64,000 nt of DNA from NCBI RefSeq assembly GCF_001039355.2, contig NW_019775407.1:289375-353374 (forward strand), given 5' to 3'. This document shows, one piece after another, positions 37,201 through 48,180 of the stretch. The position numbers and the translations under genes were made by a program. Below the pieces are notes generated by a model that was not told the DNA's origin, did no database searches, and was given only the letters and a program-made list of their open reading frames with translations. How positions within the stretch are numbered: the first letter of the stretch is position 1; the number at the start of each line of letters is the position of its first letter. This DNA is from Lingula anatina (Eukaryota > Brachiopoda > Lingulata > Lingulida > Lingulidae).

Positions 37201-40200
37201 AATAAATTGAAAAATAAAATAAATAAAACAATGGAAAGAGGGCATTTGCTGCCAGATCGGCTTTTGAAGGTTTAGTTCTGCTTGTGGAGGGGCAAACACC
37301 AGGATATGTTTTTCCACTATGTTTGTCCTCTGTCTTAATACTCCCCTGCCCTGACGTTAGGACTTAAAATAAATCCTTGTCAGGAAAGGTGTGTTAACCC
37401 ACGTGATAGCGACAGGGTTAAAAGAAGGTGTGCCCTTTCGTTAAGATTAAAAGACGGTAGCACGGGAAACAGCTACAAGCGCACACGGGACATCAGTTAT
37501 CAGTTTACAAGAATTGGAGATTAGCTTTGGTTTTGTGCCATCAGAGTTATTTAATTTGTAAAAAATTGCCTTATTTCAGGAATTTAGTATTTCAAAGAGT
37601 CCAGGAAGTCGGTCTAGGCGGGACAGCGTCTGTCGAATCTACCTGTAATATTTACTAGCACTTCAACGACTCAACAAGAACCGAGAACAAAACCCAGTCC
37701 TGTTACAGAAACATGGCGATACGCATGGCATGCTTTGCGGCGACTTTCGCAACGATTATAACCATTTCTAGTGCCTACCCCCACTATGGTAATAAGCTTC
37801 CTAACGGCCAGAACGTCCCTCACCCATGCAAGGAGAACACCAAGTGGCTGGCATTAGGACATGTCAAGTTGGCAGGCGGACAGCCTAATAACCAGTTCGG
37901 ACTGGTAGGTTGACTGGGTTTGTTTTAACTTTATTTCATTTAGGATCCAAGATAGAGCTTGGACCCTAAATTTCATTAAGCGTTCACTCCTCAACATACC
38001 AGGGCCGTAGCCTGAGCAAAATGNCGACGACGGCGACGACAGACGCAGATGATTGCAATATGTACAGACACATCTGTGTCTGTACATAAAAATTGCCTTA
38101 TTTCAGGAATTTAGTATTTCAAAGAGTCCAGGAAGTCGGTCTAGGCGGGACAGCGTCTGTCGAATCTACCTGTAATATTTACTAGCACTTCAACGACTCA
38201 ACAAGAACCGAGAACAAAACCCAGTCCTGTTACAGAAACATGGCGATACGCATGGCATGCTTTGCGGCGACTTTCGCAACGATTATAACCATTTCTAGTG
38301 CCTACCCCCACTATGGTAATAAGCTTCCTAACGGCCAGAACGTCCCTCACCCATGCAAGGAGAACACCAAGTGGCTGGCATTAGGACATGTCAAGTTGGC
38401 AGGCGGACAGCCTAATAACCAGTTCGGACTGGTAGGTTGACTGGGTTTGTTTTAACTTTATTTCATTTAGGATCCAAGATAGAGCTTGGACCCTAAATTT
38501 CATTTAGCGTTCACTCCTCAACAAACGTCATCTATTTCTTTGTTTTAATTAATGCATTTTTTGCTCTCAAACCAATCTCTTAAACAATTTTTCACTTATT
38601 AATTTTCGGATTGTCTTCACCTGTTGATTTTTTTATGGCGGCACTATTTAAGTTTCTTGTTTATCAATAAACTTATCTATTCTCTATTTTTTTCTATTTT
38701 AAATGGTGACCTTATGCTACAAATCTCCCATGTAAACAATATAAGGTACCTGGACAATTCGAATAAACAATCCGAAACAATTACCGACACTGCGTTATTT
38801 ACCAAGATTTATCTTATCTTAGACCAAAATGAGAAGAAATCTTTTTGTATGGACCACCGTTCAAATCACCTTTGACATACATAAACCTTCAGCGTTTCTT
38901 GATTATCAGTCTTACCACCCTCCCTCCCCCATTCAGTTGATCAATATTTTTTTAATTACCTATTAACTTATTGGTCCAGTAGAATTTCCATTGTCTTCTC
39001 CATAATGTTTAAATGTCGTCTCAAAGATATTTCAATAGTGTTAATAACGAACACACTGATTTCGCAGGTGTTTCATCTCTATTATATGTATTGTTGGTTG
39101 GTGTATTTAAAATACATTTTTGTCAAATCGTTACAATAAGACCAAAATGAGTCCGTGAAAATATTTCTTTATAATACGGTTATTACTAGAAATATTGTTC
39201 CTCTTCAGGACTTTAAGGCCGCTAATTACCAGTGGACCCCTGAGCTGTGCAGGAAGGACTCTGATCAGGACGGGAAGACGAACGGTGAAGAACTTGGAGA
39301 CCCTAACTGTGCCTGGCAAGAAAACTCGGCCTCGGCCGTTCTAAGGACCGAAAATATTACGCACCCTGGTAATAATTAAAATTACAATGTATATTTGAAA
39401 CTAAAAACCGCTGAATTGAACGATAAAATACATACTGAAAATGTGTTTTTTCAATACGGAACAAGAGCACTCACAGACATCAGTCAAGACAAATAATACA
39501 ACTAATAATACACCGTTAATTAATATACGGTTAATTTACTTATAATTTACCATTAATTTATTAATGAGTCATCACCGAAATGTAATAATTTCTTCCTTGG
39601 CCCATTTGTGACATAGCCTAAAGATTTAGTCAAAATTTGTTCATTTCTTTTTGTAAATAATTAGTTCCTTTTAGTAAATAATTAGTTAATAAATTAAAGG
39701 ATCGCCAAAATCTTGTCAATTCTTCCTTGATCAATTTGTGGCGTATCCTTAAATTTCAACAAAATCTTTTATTATTTTTTGCGTTAAACTGGTAACGGAC
39801 AAACAAAGAAAAAACCAAATCTCCTTCTCAGAGGTAATTAAAGTCAACTTGCTTCCTCAGGTATTTGTGAACCGGTGGACTCAGCACATTGTCGTCGTGT
39901 TCAGAATTTCACTTACGAATGCCAGGGAGAATACAACTGCACCGCTACCAAGGAGTCACACGTGAAGACCTTTGACCTCAGGTTTCCAGAAACCTCAGTA
40001 CCAGCAGTGGAAACGACTTACATATGTAATGTTTTCAAGGTAATCATACAGTTGGCGTTTTTCAAAAATAATTATAATAACAGTTTCAATTTGGGGGAAG
40101 AGAGGAAAAAATTAAGGAGAACTTGCCATAGAATGCAAGGCAAGTATATGTAGTGAACATTACCAACAAGTACATGTGCAGATGCAGCAGGGTTCGTACA

Positions 40201-41387
40201 TAACAATATATATATAAATAGGCATATTATAAATCTAGGCATATGTCCATATTTTGATCATACACCGGCATTCATCGTTTCCTTGCAGGTTCCAACTGAT
40301 AAAAGGTACCACGCTGTCGCGTTTGAACCCATTATTGGCAACATCATGGTTCTTCACCACATGACTGTTTATGGGTGCTCGAAAAAGCCGCAGAGAATGG
40401 TAATTAACCCAGACATTTTACTTTGTGGCATATTTAAATAAATGTGTTAAAAGTAGTTAAATCTTTAATCCACCAAAGATCCCCAGTTGAATAAAATGTT
40501 AATCGTCACGGCGTATTTTTCGCCTGTGTTTCATCTCTATTATGTTTTGTTGGTGTATAAAAATACATTTTGTCAATTCGTCATAATCAGGCCAATTTTG
40601 CAGCCATAGGGTTTACGGCTGCTATGCGGGTTTCTGTTTCACTTTGTTTTTATCCGATTACTGTAGATCTAAAGTAGATATATTATCAATAACTGAATCG
40701 TTTTCAAATTAACAGGGCCCCCATCAATGTAACATGGTTCGTGAGTGCCAGCAATTACTAACAGTTTGGTCCACTGGGATGGAGGGCTACTGCCTTTCAA
40801 AGAATACAGGGGTTCCATTTGGGAATGGCTCGTATGAATATCTGGCTGTAGAAATACACTGGAACAACCCAGAGCTGAGATCAGACTACACAGGTAGGCT
40901 GCACATTCCTGAAAATGTTTCAATATTATGTCGGTGTGACAAAAATGCCGATGGTAGTCCTAGTACAGGAATTCAAGACCTGGGTCCCATATGATTAGTA
41001 CAGGTTAGGGTACACGTATGTAAGAGTATGGGGTTTAGTAAATGGGATGAATGTCAGTCACCTGTACACATTAATGGGGAGCAAACTATGGTTCCTAGTG
41101 GGCTACCATCCCTGTCACACCATTATAATGTGATGACACAGCGTTAGATGACAAGGGTGTGTAAAGAGAACTTCGCTTAATAAAACATTTTCAAGGTCAA
41201 CAATTAATTTTTAAATGACAATGTCTGACTGGTCTGTATGGAAGTAAATACTGTATTTTTTAATTTTTTTTATAAATTTTATTTTTTAAAATTAAATTTC
41301 ATTCTTTAATTTTTATAATAGAATAATGCATGGCGAGTATGTTTGGACCTGTAGACGCATATGTATGACTTTTTTACAAATGTATTT

Positions 41388-41433
<46 letters not shown>

Positions 41434-41795
41434 CCTACATGTGTGTATCATCCTTAAAAATTCATCAACAATAAAGGTTAAAAATTGAACTGAAATTCCA
41501 GACAACTCCGGAATGCGCATGTTCTACACTGACCAGCTACGCCCGTTCTCTGAGGGAACAGCGGCATTTGGTCAGTATGCGCTGGAGATCCCCCCAGGAG
41601 TGGACAGTTTGACCATGTCCGGGGTGTGCCAGTCCAAGTGTACCGAGGAGAAGTTTAATCAGGACATTAATGTGACAGCAGTTCTTATGCACATGCATTA
41701 TCAAGGTACTGTGTATACAACAACACAACCATTTATTGGAATTAGTATTACTACAGTAAACAGACAGCAAAGCTTACAAATGTACAGACAATAAA

Positions 41796-41842
<47 letters not shown>

Positions 41843-42990
41843 ACATCCCAAGCCATTTTGGAAGCATATTTTAATTTTTTAAAATTTTCCTTAACAAATA
41901 AAAAGTATTGGTGAGAAGACTAACAGTTTCATATAATAATGCTGGTACCTAAGCATGTAAAAATGAGAGAAAAATATTTTTTAAATGGTACAGTAGGCAG
42001 TCATTATAAAATATGCCTTTTAATTTCCAAGAAAAATATTTAGTTTCTTTATACATGTATTTTGCTATATTTCCCCAGGTATAGCAGGGAAACTAGAACA
42101 ATGGAGAGATGGCAAACTACTGAGAGTTGTAGCAGACGATCCATTCTATACCTATGAAACACCAAATTTGCACACCTTTGACCCTCCCATCGTCTTTAAA
42201 AAAGGTAGTTTTTTTTTAATCAAGAACATGTTTCATCTGGTTGTATTACTTTAGTATTTTGAGACCAAGATTTATTTTAACCATCCAAATGATTAAGGTA
42301 ATTGATGTTATATAAGAATTACCTATTTCCCTCAGAAAATGTTTATCTTTGTTGTTCTAAATAAACAGTTAAGAAAGTTGTATAGCTATAAAGAGATATA
42401 ATAAAAAAAACAAATTGTTTTTTTCTGCAGGTGATGAGTTCCGCACATATTGTACATTTACCTCAAAGCGCGGTAAAAAGCAGCGACATGCCAATACAAC
42501 CTATTTTGGGCTAGGAACACAGGTAGGAAAATCAGGCCAAATCAGTCACATTGCGTACAGTTGTGGCAGGGGGAGGGAAAGACATCCCTGACTGGGTTTT
42601 AATTACATAACTACCTTTTAAAGGTGTTATTTGTCAGATTTTAGCATGAAATAAGTACAAATTCAATCATATCCTTATTTGGCACAATAGATATTGTTCA
42701 TATGCATAAAAAAAAAAAANCCGCACATATTGTACATTTACCTCAAAGCGCGGTAAAAAGCAGCGACATGCCAATACAACCTATTTTGGGCTAGGAACAC
42801 AGGTAGGAAAATCAGGCCAAATCAGTCACATTGCGTACAGTTGTGGCAGGGGGAGGGAAAGACATCCCTGACTGGGTTTTAATTACATAACTACCTTTTA
42901 AAGGTGTTATTTGTCAGATTTTAGCATGAAATAAGTACAAATTCAATCATATCCTTATCTGGCACAATAGATATTGTTCATATGCATAAA

Positions 42991-43030
<40 letters not shown>

Positions 43031-46000
43031 AACTGAGTGTTATAATTATAAAATTCACCATAATTGTACCTGGTTTAACCTACATTGTATGTCATTTCAG
43101 TGGTCTCTTTATCTGTCAGTGCTTGCTCTTTATTTCAGGATGAAATGTGTTTTGCTCTCATCAGCTACCATCCACTGCAGTCCAACAATCCAGACTGTGT
43201 TCAGTTTGACAATTATGACAGTTGTGGGGGTCATGGTAACTGTTTTTATTTCCATTATTCTTTAATTTTATCTCCAAGTTTTTACTAATAAAAGCTACTT
43301 TAATGCATCAAAAATATTTCTCATGTAAAATCTTACAACTGTACGAAGGAAGGAATTGCTGCTTGACCTTACTTCTGGCCATTTATTTCTTTTAAGCTTT
43401 CAATTGAGCAAATTCATCTTGATTTACATCTGGATTTTATATTTTGTTGAGATCTTTATGTAATTGTATTTCAATTTGTATCTTTAAAATATCAAAGTAG
43501 TATTGCAATTGTCAGCTGTAGTCAACAACTTAAAAATTTTACCTTCAAGCATTTGGAAACTGTGACTTGGGAAAGTACTACAGAGTGCTTGACAATGTGA
43601 AGAAAAATGGAGAGTTTCAGAAGGTCTGTGATATACAAGATGGAAGACACTGCTCAAGGAAGTGCCATGAAATTGTTGAACCAGTCATGAATGATCCTTG
43701 TATGCAGGTGGGGATTTAAATACCATGTCACACCTAACACACTGTCACACCTAACACACTGTCACATCTAACACAGTTTCACACTAACCAACTTCACACC
43801 TAACACATTGTCACATCTTATACCCTATGTCATGTTACACATTATCACATCTATCACAGTGCCAGATCCAACACACTATCACATCTAACAAACTTTTACA
43901 CCAAACACACTTTCACACCTAACACACTGTCCAAAGATTCATTCTACATTTTCAACTTGGTCCTGATGTATATAAATAGGGGCTCACTTTAACACATACA
44001 GTTTTTTTTTAGAAGTGGGAGCATATGGGACCATTTTGTAATAAGGTGTAAATGATACCCAAAATTTGTATTATAGAAAAACCTAGCACCTGTTTCACTC
44101 CTGAGTAATGTATCAAATTATAAACCAATACAAAAATTGCGATATTTCAGGGCAAGTTGAGGAAGATCATCCCTTCGTTTGACCCAGTGTTCAAGCCAGC
44201 TGAGGTATTGAGAAGTGTGTCAGCATGCGAGAAAGGGATCTACGACCTTGCAGATCATGTACAATACATCAGTGCTGCTCCCAACCTGCAGTCAAGCTTA
44301 ATGGCACCTGCGTTCCTCGTTTTGGCTCGATTCATGTGAATTTAAGATGACTTTGGTGATGATAATGTGTTGACTCCAGTGTGACAGTGATTTTTGTTTA
44401 TATGCTTAAGTGACTGGGATGCTTTAATTCATTTTCCCCTTAAAAAATCCTAATCTTAATTTGTTCCATTTACCATTAAAATGCCCCTAAGCATTTATTG
44501 TAGACACCATTGCTATAGGTTACAATCAATACAAGACAGATGTTTGAAATAATGTTTCTTAATCTCAAACTAACAAACTAAATATTCATCATGTAGTAAA
44601 AAAAATTAATCTAACAATTATTTTAAAAATGTAGACTCCATTTCTTTGGCTAGTGTAAGGCAATCAGTTGTAGCTTTGCTCGATCATAGCCTCAGGAATA
44701 TGTAAAATAAGTATAATAATATAACCTACCATCACAAAGTGCCCAAATATATTAGTTGCAAAGACCATTTGAAGCCCCTCCTCAGTCACTTGATCTTTAT
44801 GCTCTAGCAGCCCTATACCAGTGTGGAACATGTGGAAGACATTTCTGAAAAAAATAAAGTAAAATATTTTCTCTGCACAGACATCTTCATTAACTGTCTT
44901 GTGGATATGGCGGTCACACCCAATGCTTTTAAATTTGGACAGATATCGTTAGCTTTAATAACATTTGGTATATATATGTCTATGTATATTTGAGGCACGT
45001 AAACAGAAATGAGCTACATATTTTTTCACTTTCAAAACCTAATCAGCAGGCAGCATTTTTTTCTATCTCATCTAGCACAATTTTATATAATTTGCCGGAA
45101 TCTGTTATTGAATTTGCTATTGCTAAATTTGTGCAATAAATATTTAGTTTTACAAAATTGAACTGTGTTATCTCTTTGGGTTTCATGTACAAAACACTTC
45201 CACATTACCATGTAAGCACGTCAGTTTATGCATGATAAAAATATTAAGTTTTAACATGACTGAATTAAAATTCTTTTTGGTGTTGCTGTAACTCCTTCAG
45301 CCAGTAGTTATGGTGTAAAAGAAGGGTTGCCCTAAAAATAGGTTTCTAAAAATGTAAGAGAAACCATTCATGTCATAAAGAAAGGCCACTGTGTGCTAAA
45401 ATTCAGAACTCACTCAGAAAACAGCCCTTTCCAGAAGTTTGTCCAGTTTACCCTCGTTTCTCCCATAACACCAGCATTTAGAAAGAGATAGTCCAGTCTT
45501 TGATATCTGAAGAAAAAAAATTATTGTAGCACACAAAATAAATATAACAATAATAAGTTAATTGCTGTTCATACACCAGGGACATCTTGTTACAGTACAT
45601 GTTATGTTATGAACTATAAAAGTTAGAATAATAAATGCCTTTAGTTTTCGTATTTGATTATTCTTTTACAACAACATCAACAATAATAATAATGTCACTT
45701 GTGGTAATGAAAATGGTTATAAGTGTGAGTTTAGAACTTGTTAGATTACAACAACAACAACAATATAATAATAATAATAATGTGGCATTAAATGTAAGTT
45801 AAGCTCTTGTGTAGAACAGTTTCATTAGCTAAGGGAGGGGCTGGCAAGGGGGGGGGGATCTGACAAAATAGCACACCAGAGGGGGTGACAGATTGTCATA
45901 CTTGTCACAATCTCATTCCCTGACGAAATCTGAATGCAAGCAGATGAAATATTGGATGGTAAGATAGACAAAAGAATCGTTACAAGTTAAGCTCTTGTTT

Positions 46001-47058
46001 GAATGGATACAAGTCCCTGTACATTGTTTGAGTACATCATACTAGCACTAGTATAAGTTACACAGCATATGTACTACTTTGTCCGACTAACCTAGCAACC
46101 CACCTCATCTTAATCTCCACCACTGCCTGCTGGACAGAGCTCACTCGGCTGACATCCACCAGGACCAGGTCTATCTCGGCCCCAGGGTGGGACAACTTCA
46201 AGGTGGCCACCGCTGCTTCGCCCCGCCTCTGGTTCCTGCAGGCCAGACAGAGATGTATCCCTGGGTGGGCAGTCAGCACTCTCTCTGCCAGTGCAAGGCC
46301 TATACCACTGTAAATATATCATCTTAAATCTTTATGTTTAAGTACATGTACAGATATCTTATGTCAACAGACGTATCTGGTTTGATCTATCACACTGGAG
46401 TGTGTGAACTTATATGATTAACTACATGACATGCCTTAAAAAACTACTATTGCATGTACAAGATAATTAAGAATAAATTTTACTTGCATGTCAAATTAAT
46501 CATTTGCTTATGTTACTTTAAGCTGAAATCACAAAATTTGCTTGGTAATTGTTACCATTAATGTACCAGATACAATAGTGCTCAATATTGAAAGGGTTGA
46601 GTGGGGCTGGTCGAAAAAAGACTGAAAGTTGGCAAATTATTGTTTTATAAATCAAAATCTAATGTGAAATACCATACAATAAGTACCAGTATACATTGCA
46701 CAGGGGTTCTGCACGTGTGTATTAAAACTATTATTTTGCCTGGCAATGCATTCAAACGCCAATGAAAAATCCATATGCAAAGTTACTACGAAAGCAGCTG
46801 CATTGGTACTGCCAGAATCATGCTTGTATAAATATATTTTCGGTCAGTCATGCAAAATAGCAATTTCCTCTTTACTACCAGTAATACTGCAAGTGCTGTG
46901 TACCAATACGCGTTATAATAAATGCTCTACTCTAGCAACAACAACAAAAAATAATGCTTTCATCATTTCTTAACTGAAATATTAATTGCAATTTACATCA
47001 TGAGATTTTCATATACTTACGAACTTGCCCCAGTAATAAGTGCAACTTTCCCTGACAT
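34201..47058 (-). CDS. HSD17B7: HSD17B7: 3-ketosteroid reductase / 17-beta-HSD type 7
   Basis: Ten minus-strand exons, all phases consistent: 47021-47058, 46104-46307, 45414-45506, 44730-44844, 36096-36211, 35472-35547, 35197-35301, 34693-34749, 34402-34500, 34201-34293; 331 residues (human about 341). Short-chain dehydrogenase features: cofactor motif TGASSGIG (9-16), IHLCLACRN with the acidic/basic cofactor strand, LNAGVM, IWSSSN with the catalytic Ser, and catalytic YSSSK (Y193, K197, the human numbering). A hydrophobic stretch (SWFWTLAMPILFLLRFF) follows, then a polar tail (LEQLEQLNETVQRKLKSQ). The family enzyme is ER membrane-associated and reduces the C3-ketone during C4-demethylation of sterols, or estrone. 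Intron 4 is about 8.5 kb and contains the whole DBH-B gene on the opposite strand. It starts head-to-head with FDFT1. Confidence 0.9.
35575..35815. mobile_element. MITE, family member 1, in HSD17B7 intron 5
   Basis: About 240 bp with long imperfect inverted arms: ctccctggggagtctcactaaattg on the left and caatttagtgagactcccctgggag on the right, and an outer end gggaatggtccc. The same family occurs at 56453-56737. It ends only 27 bp from the acceptor of HSD17B7 exon 6 (35472-35547). An open frame through it is incidental. Confidence 0.75.
37359..37712 (+). promoter_or_regulatory. Conserved 5' flank / leader of DBH-B
   Basis: Counterpart of 12326-12633 upstream of DBH-A, with gacttaaaataaat, cttgtcagga, acgtgatagcgacagggtta and gggacatcagtt in the same order. 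It lies inside HSD17B7 intron 4. The part from 37562 onward is repeated at 38089 beyond an N. Confidence 0.5.
37713..37904 (+). pseudogene. Extra copy of DBH-B exon 1
   Basis: 192 nt identical in coding content to 38240-38431: signal peptide (MAIRMACFAATFATIITISSA) plus the first half of the temptin domain to NNQFGL, with the same donor. The flanking 37562-37980 also equals 38089-38510. An N lies between the copies at 38024, so this is most likely the same exon assembled twice rather than an alternative first exon. Confidence 0.75.
38240..44339 (+). CDS. DBH-B: secreted temptin-domain / copper type II monooxygenase fusion
   Basis: Eleven exons: 38240-38431, 39209-39368, 39861-40039, 40289-40399, 40716-40893, 41502-41705, 42079-42204, 42431-42522, 43139-43235, 43550-43707, 44151-44339; 561 residues, frame intact throughout. 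Exon lengths equal those of DBH-A except the last. Signal peptide, then the temptin-like domain (KLPNGQNVPHPC ... DSDQDGKTNGEELGDPNC), then the PHM/DBH-type core. Copper ligands: HH in VLHHMTVYGC, H in VEIHWNNP, HxH in LMHMHYQG and M in DEMCF. The last exon is 63 nt longer than in DBH-A and adds a mildly hydrophobic end (SSLMAPAFLVLARFM), which could be a membrane or GPI-type tail; DBH-A stops before this. Substrate unknown. The gene sits on the plus strand entirely within HSD17B7 intron 4. Exon 8 is partly repeated at 42721-42802 after an N. Confidence 0.88.
41394..41425. repeat. (AT)n microsatellite in DBH-B intron 5
   Basis: Uninterrupted AT dinucleotides. A further A homopolymer of more than 40 bases follows in intron 6 at about 41797-41840, where assembly length is unreliable. 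Confidence 0.9.
41797..41840. repeat. Poly-A tract in DBH-B intron 6
   Basis: A run of about 44 A residues within the intron, with no retrogene sequence directly in front of it. Confidence 0.9.
42721..43000. repeat. Second copy of DBH-B exon 8 end and intron 8 start
   Basis: Repeats 42441-42719 with one or two differences: 82 nt of exon 8 followed by intron. It starts immediately after the N at 42720. The exon fragment has no acceptor of its own. It is most simply an unmerged overlap. An (AT)n tract follows at about 42998-43026. Confidence 0.85.
43728..43930. repeat. Degenerate minisatellite in DBH-B intron 10
   Basis: About ten imperfect units around cacacctaacacactgt. It occupies the same intron position as the array at 17605-17790 in DBH-A. 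Confidence 0.8.
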
Positions 47059-47566
47059 TACTACAGAGAAAAAGGTGCCTCAATCCGATAGTAAAAATAT
47101 TTTTAGTGAAATCTGCAGTTTTGTTTTGGCGGAAGTAGCTGTCGCACGTGCCCGGAAGTTGATTGCCGGTCAATCGCTTAACATCATTGGCCAGAAAAAT
47201 TCTGGTACGATTGCCAACGACTAATCAAATCCTTGGAGACATAATCACCTTATTTCTGTAAACAATCACACACATGTGCGTGAACGGAGTTTTGCACTCA
47301 GGAGTGATAAAAACCGACCTCTGGTCTGCCGAGTTTTGCGCGACCAGTGAGGGTCTAGTTAATTTTCAACACTGCATACCCCGGGGCTTAGAACTAACGA
47401 ACTGTCTGTGAAATTGGGCAGCGTTTGCGACGAGAAGCTCCTTTCTAAGCACCCCCCACCCATTGCGTTGCGTGCACAGTTGCAGACGATTTTTTTCGAC
47501 CTTACACAACCAGAGGATAATATTAGTTGTCCAGTTGCGGCTCATATGTCACCCTAGGACGCTCTG
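47059..47566. promoter_or_regulatory. Shared head-to-head promoter of HSD17B7 and FDFT1
   Basis: 508 bp between the two start codons. Visible candidate sites: an E-box CACGTG (47145-47150), an ETS-type CCGGAAG (47152-47158), an inverted CCAAT box ATTGG (47186-47190), and two sterol-element-like stretches, ATCACCTTA (47244-47252) and GCACCCCCCAC (47449-47459), compared with the SRE consensus ATCACCCCAC. No TATA box is evident. E-box, CCAAT and SRE combinations are known at SREBP-regulated sterol genes; the matches here are approximate and unproven. Confidence 0.6.
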
Positions 47567-48139
47567 ATGGATCTTGTTAAGTCTATACGCTATCCTGAAG
47601 AAGTGTATGCACTCTTGAAGTACAAATTCGGAGGTTGTCAGGCTGTTATTTCCAAAAATGACTTGGTAAGATTGTGTGAAAAAGTTTTTTTTTTTTTTAT
47701 TTTATTTGTATTTTTATTATTATTTTTTGGTGGTGGGGTGGGGGAGCAATCTTTATTCTCTTTTGTCAAGGCTAACAGATTGCAGGTGGTCTTAAGCAAA
47801 GGAAAAAGAGTGGTAGATGGATAAAGAAGTGTTTTTCTGATACAATAAAATGTAAGAAACTAGTGTCGTGGCCATGACTAATACTAGCTGTACTGGTATT
47901 TATTCTAAATACTGTATATAGCATAAACTGGTATGGCTGTTGTTCATTTTGTAAGAAAACTTGAACTTTTCAGAAAAACGAGTCACCGCAGCTAAGAAAA
48001 TGCTATGAGTACTTGAACAAAACAAGTAGAAGTTTTGCTGCAGTCATTCAAGCCTTGGATAGGGAGCTCAGGTATGAAAAAAATTATTTAAAGAACAAAG
48101 ATTTTGTCATGTTGTGTTACACATAGGCACTCCCTTCTT

Positions 48140-48180
<41 letters not shown>

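Noticed and set aside
43735-43930. CRISPR-like array
   Set aside because: Units are short, degenerate and without unique spacers, in a eukaryotic intron; it is a minisatellite.
46110-46322. Second minus-strand frame overlapping HSD17B7 exon 2
   Set aside because: Out-of-frame shadow of the exon that reads IHLCLACRNQRRGEAAVATL.
47000-47224. 74-codon plus-strand frame in the HSD17B7-FDFT1 promoter
   Set aside because: It overlaps the first HSD17B7 exon antisense and ends in the middle of the control region without a donor site.
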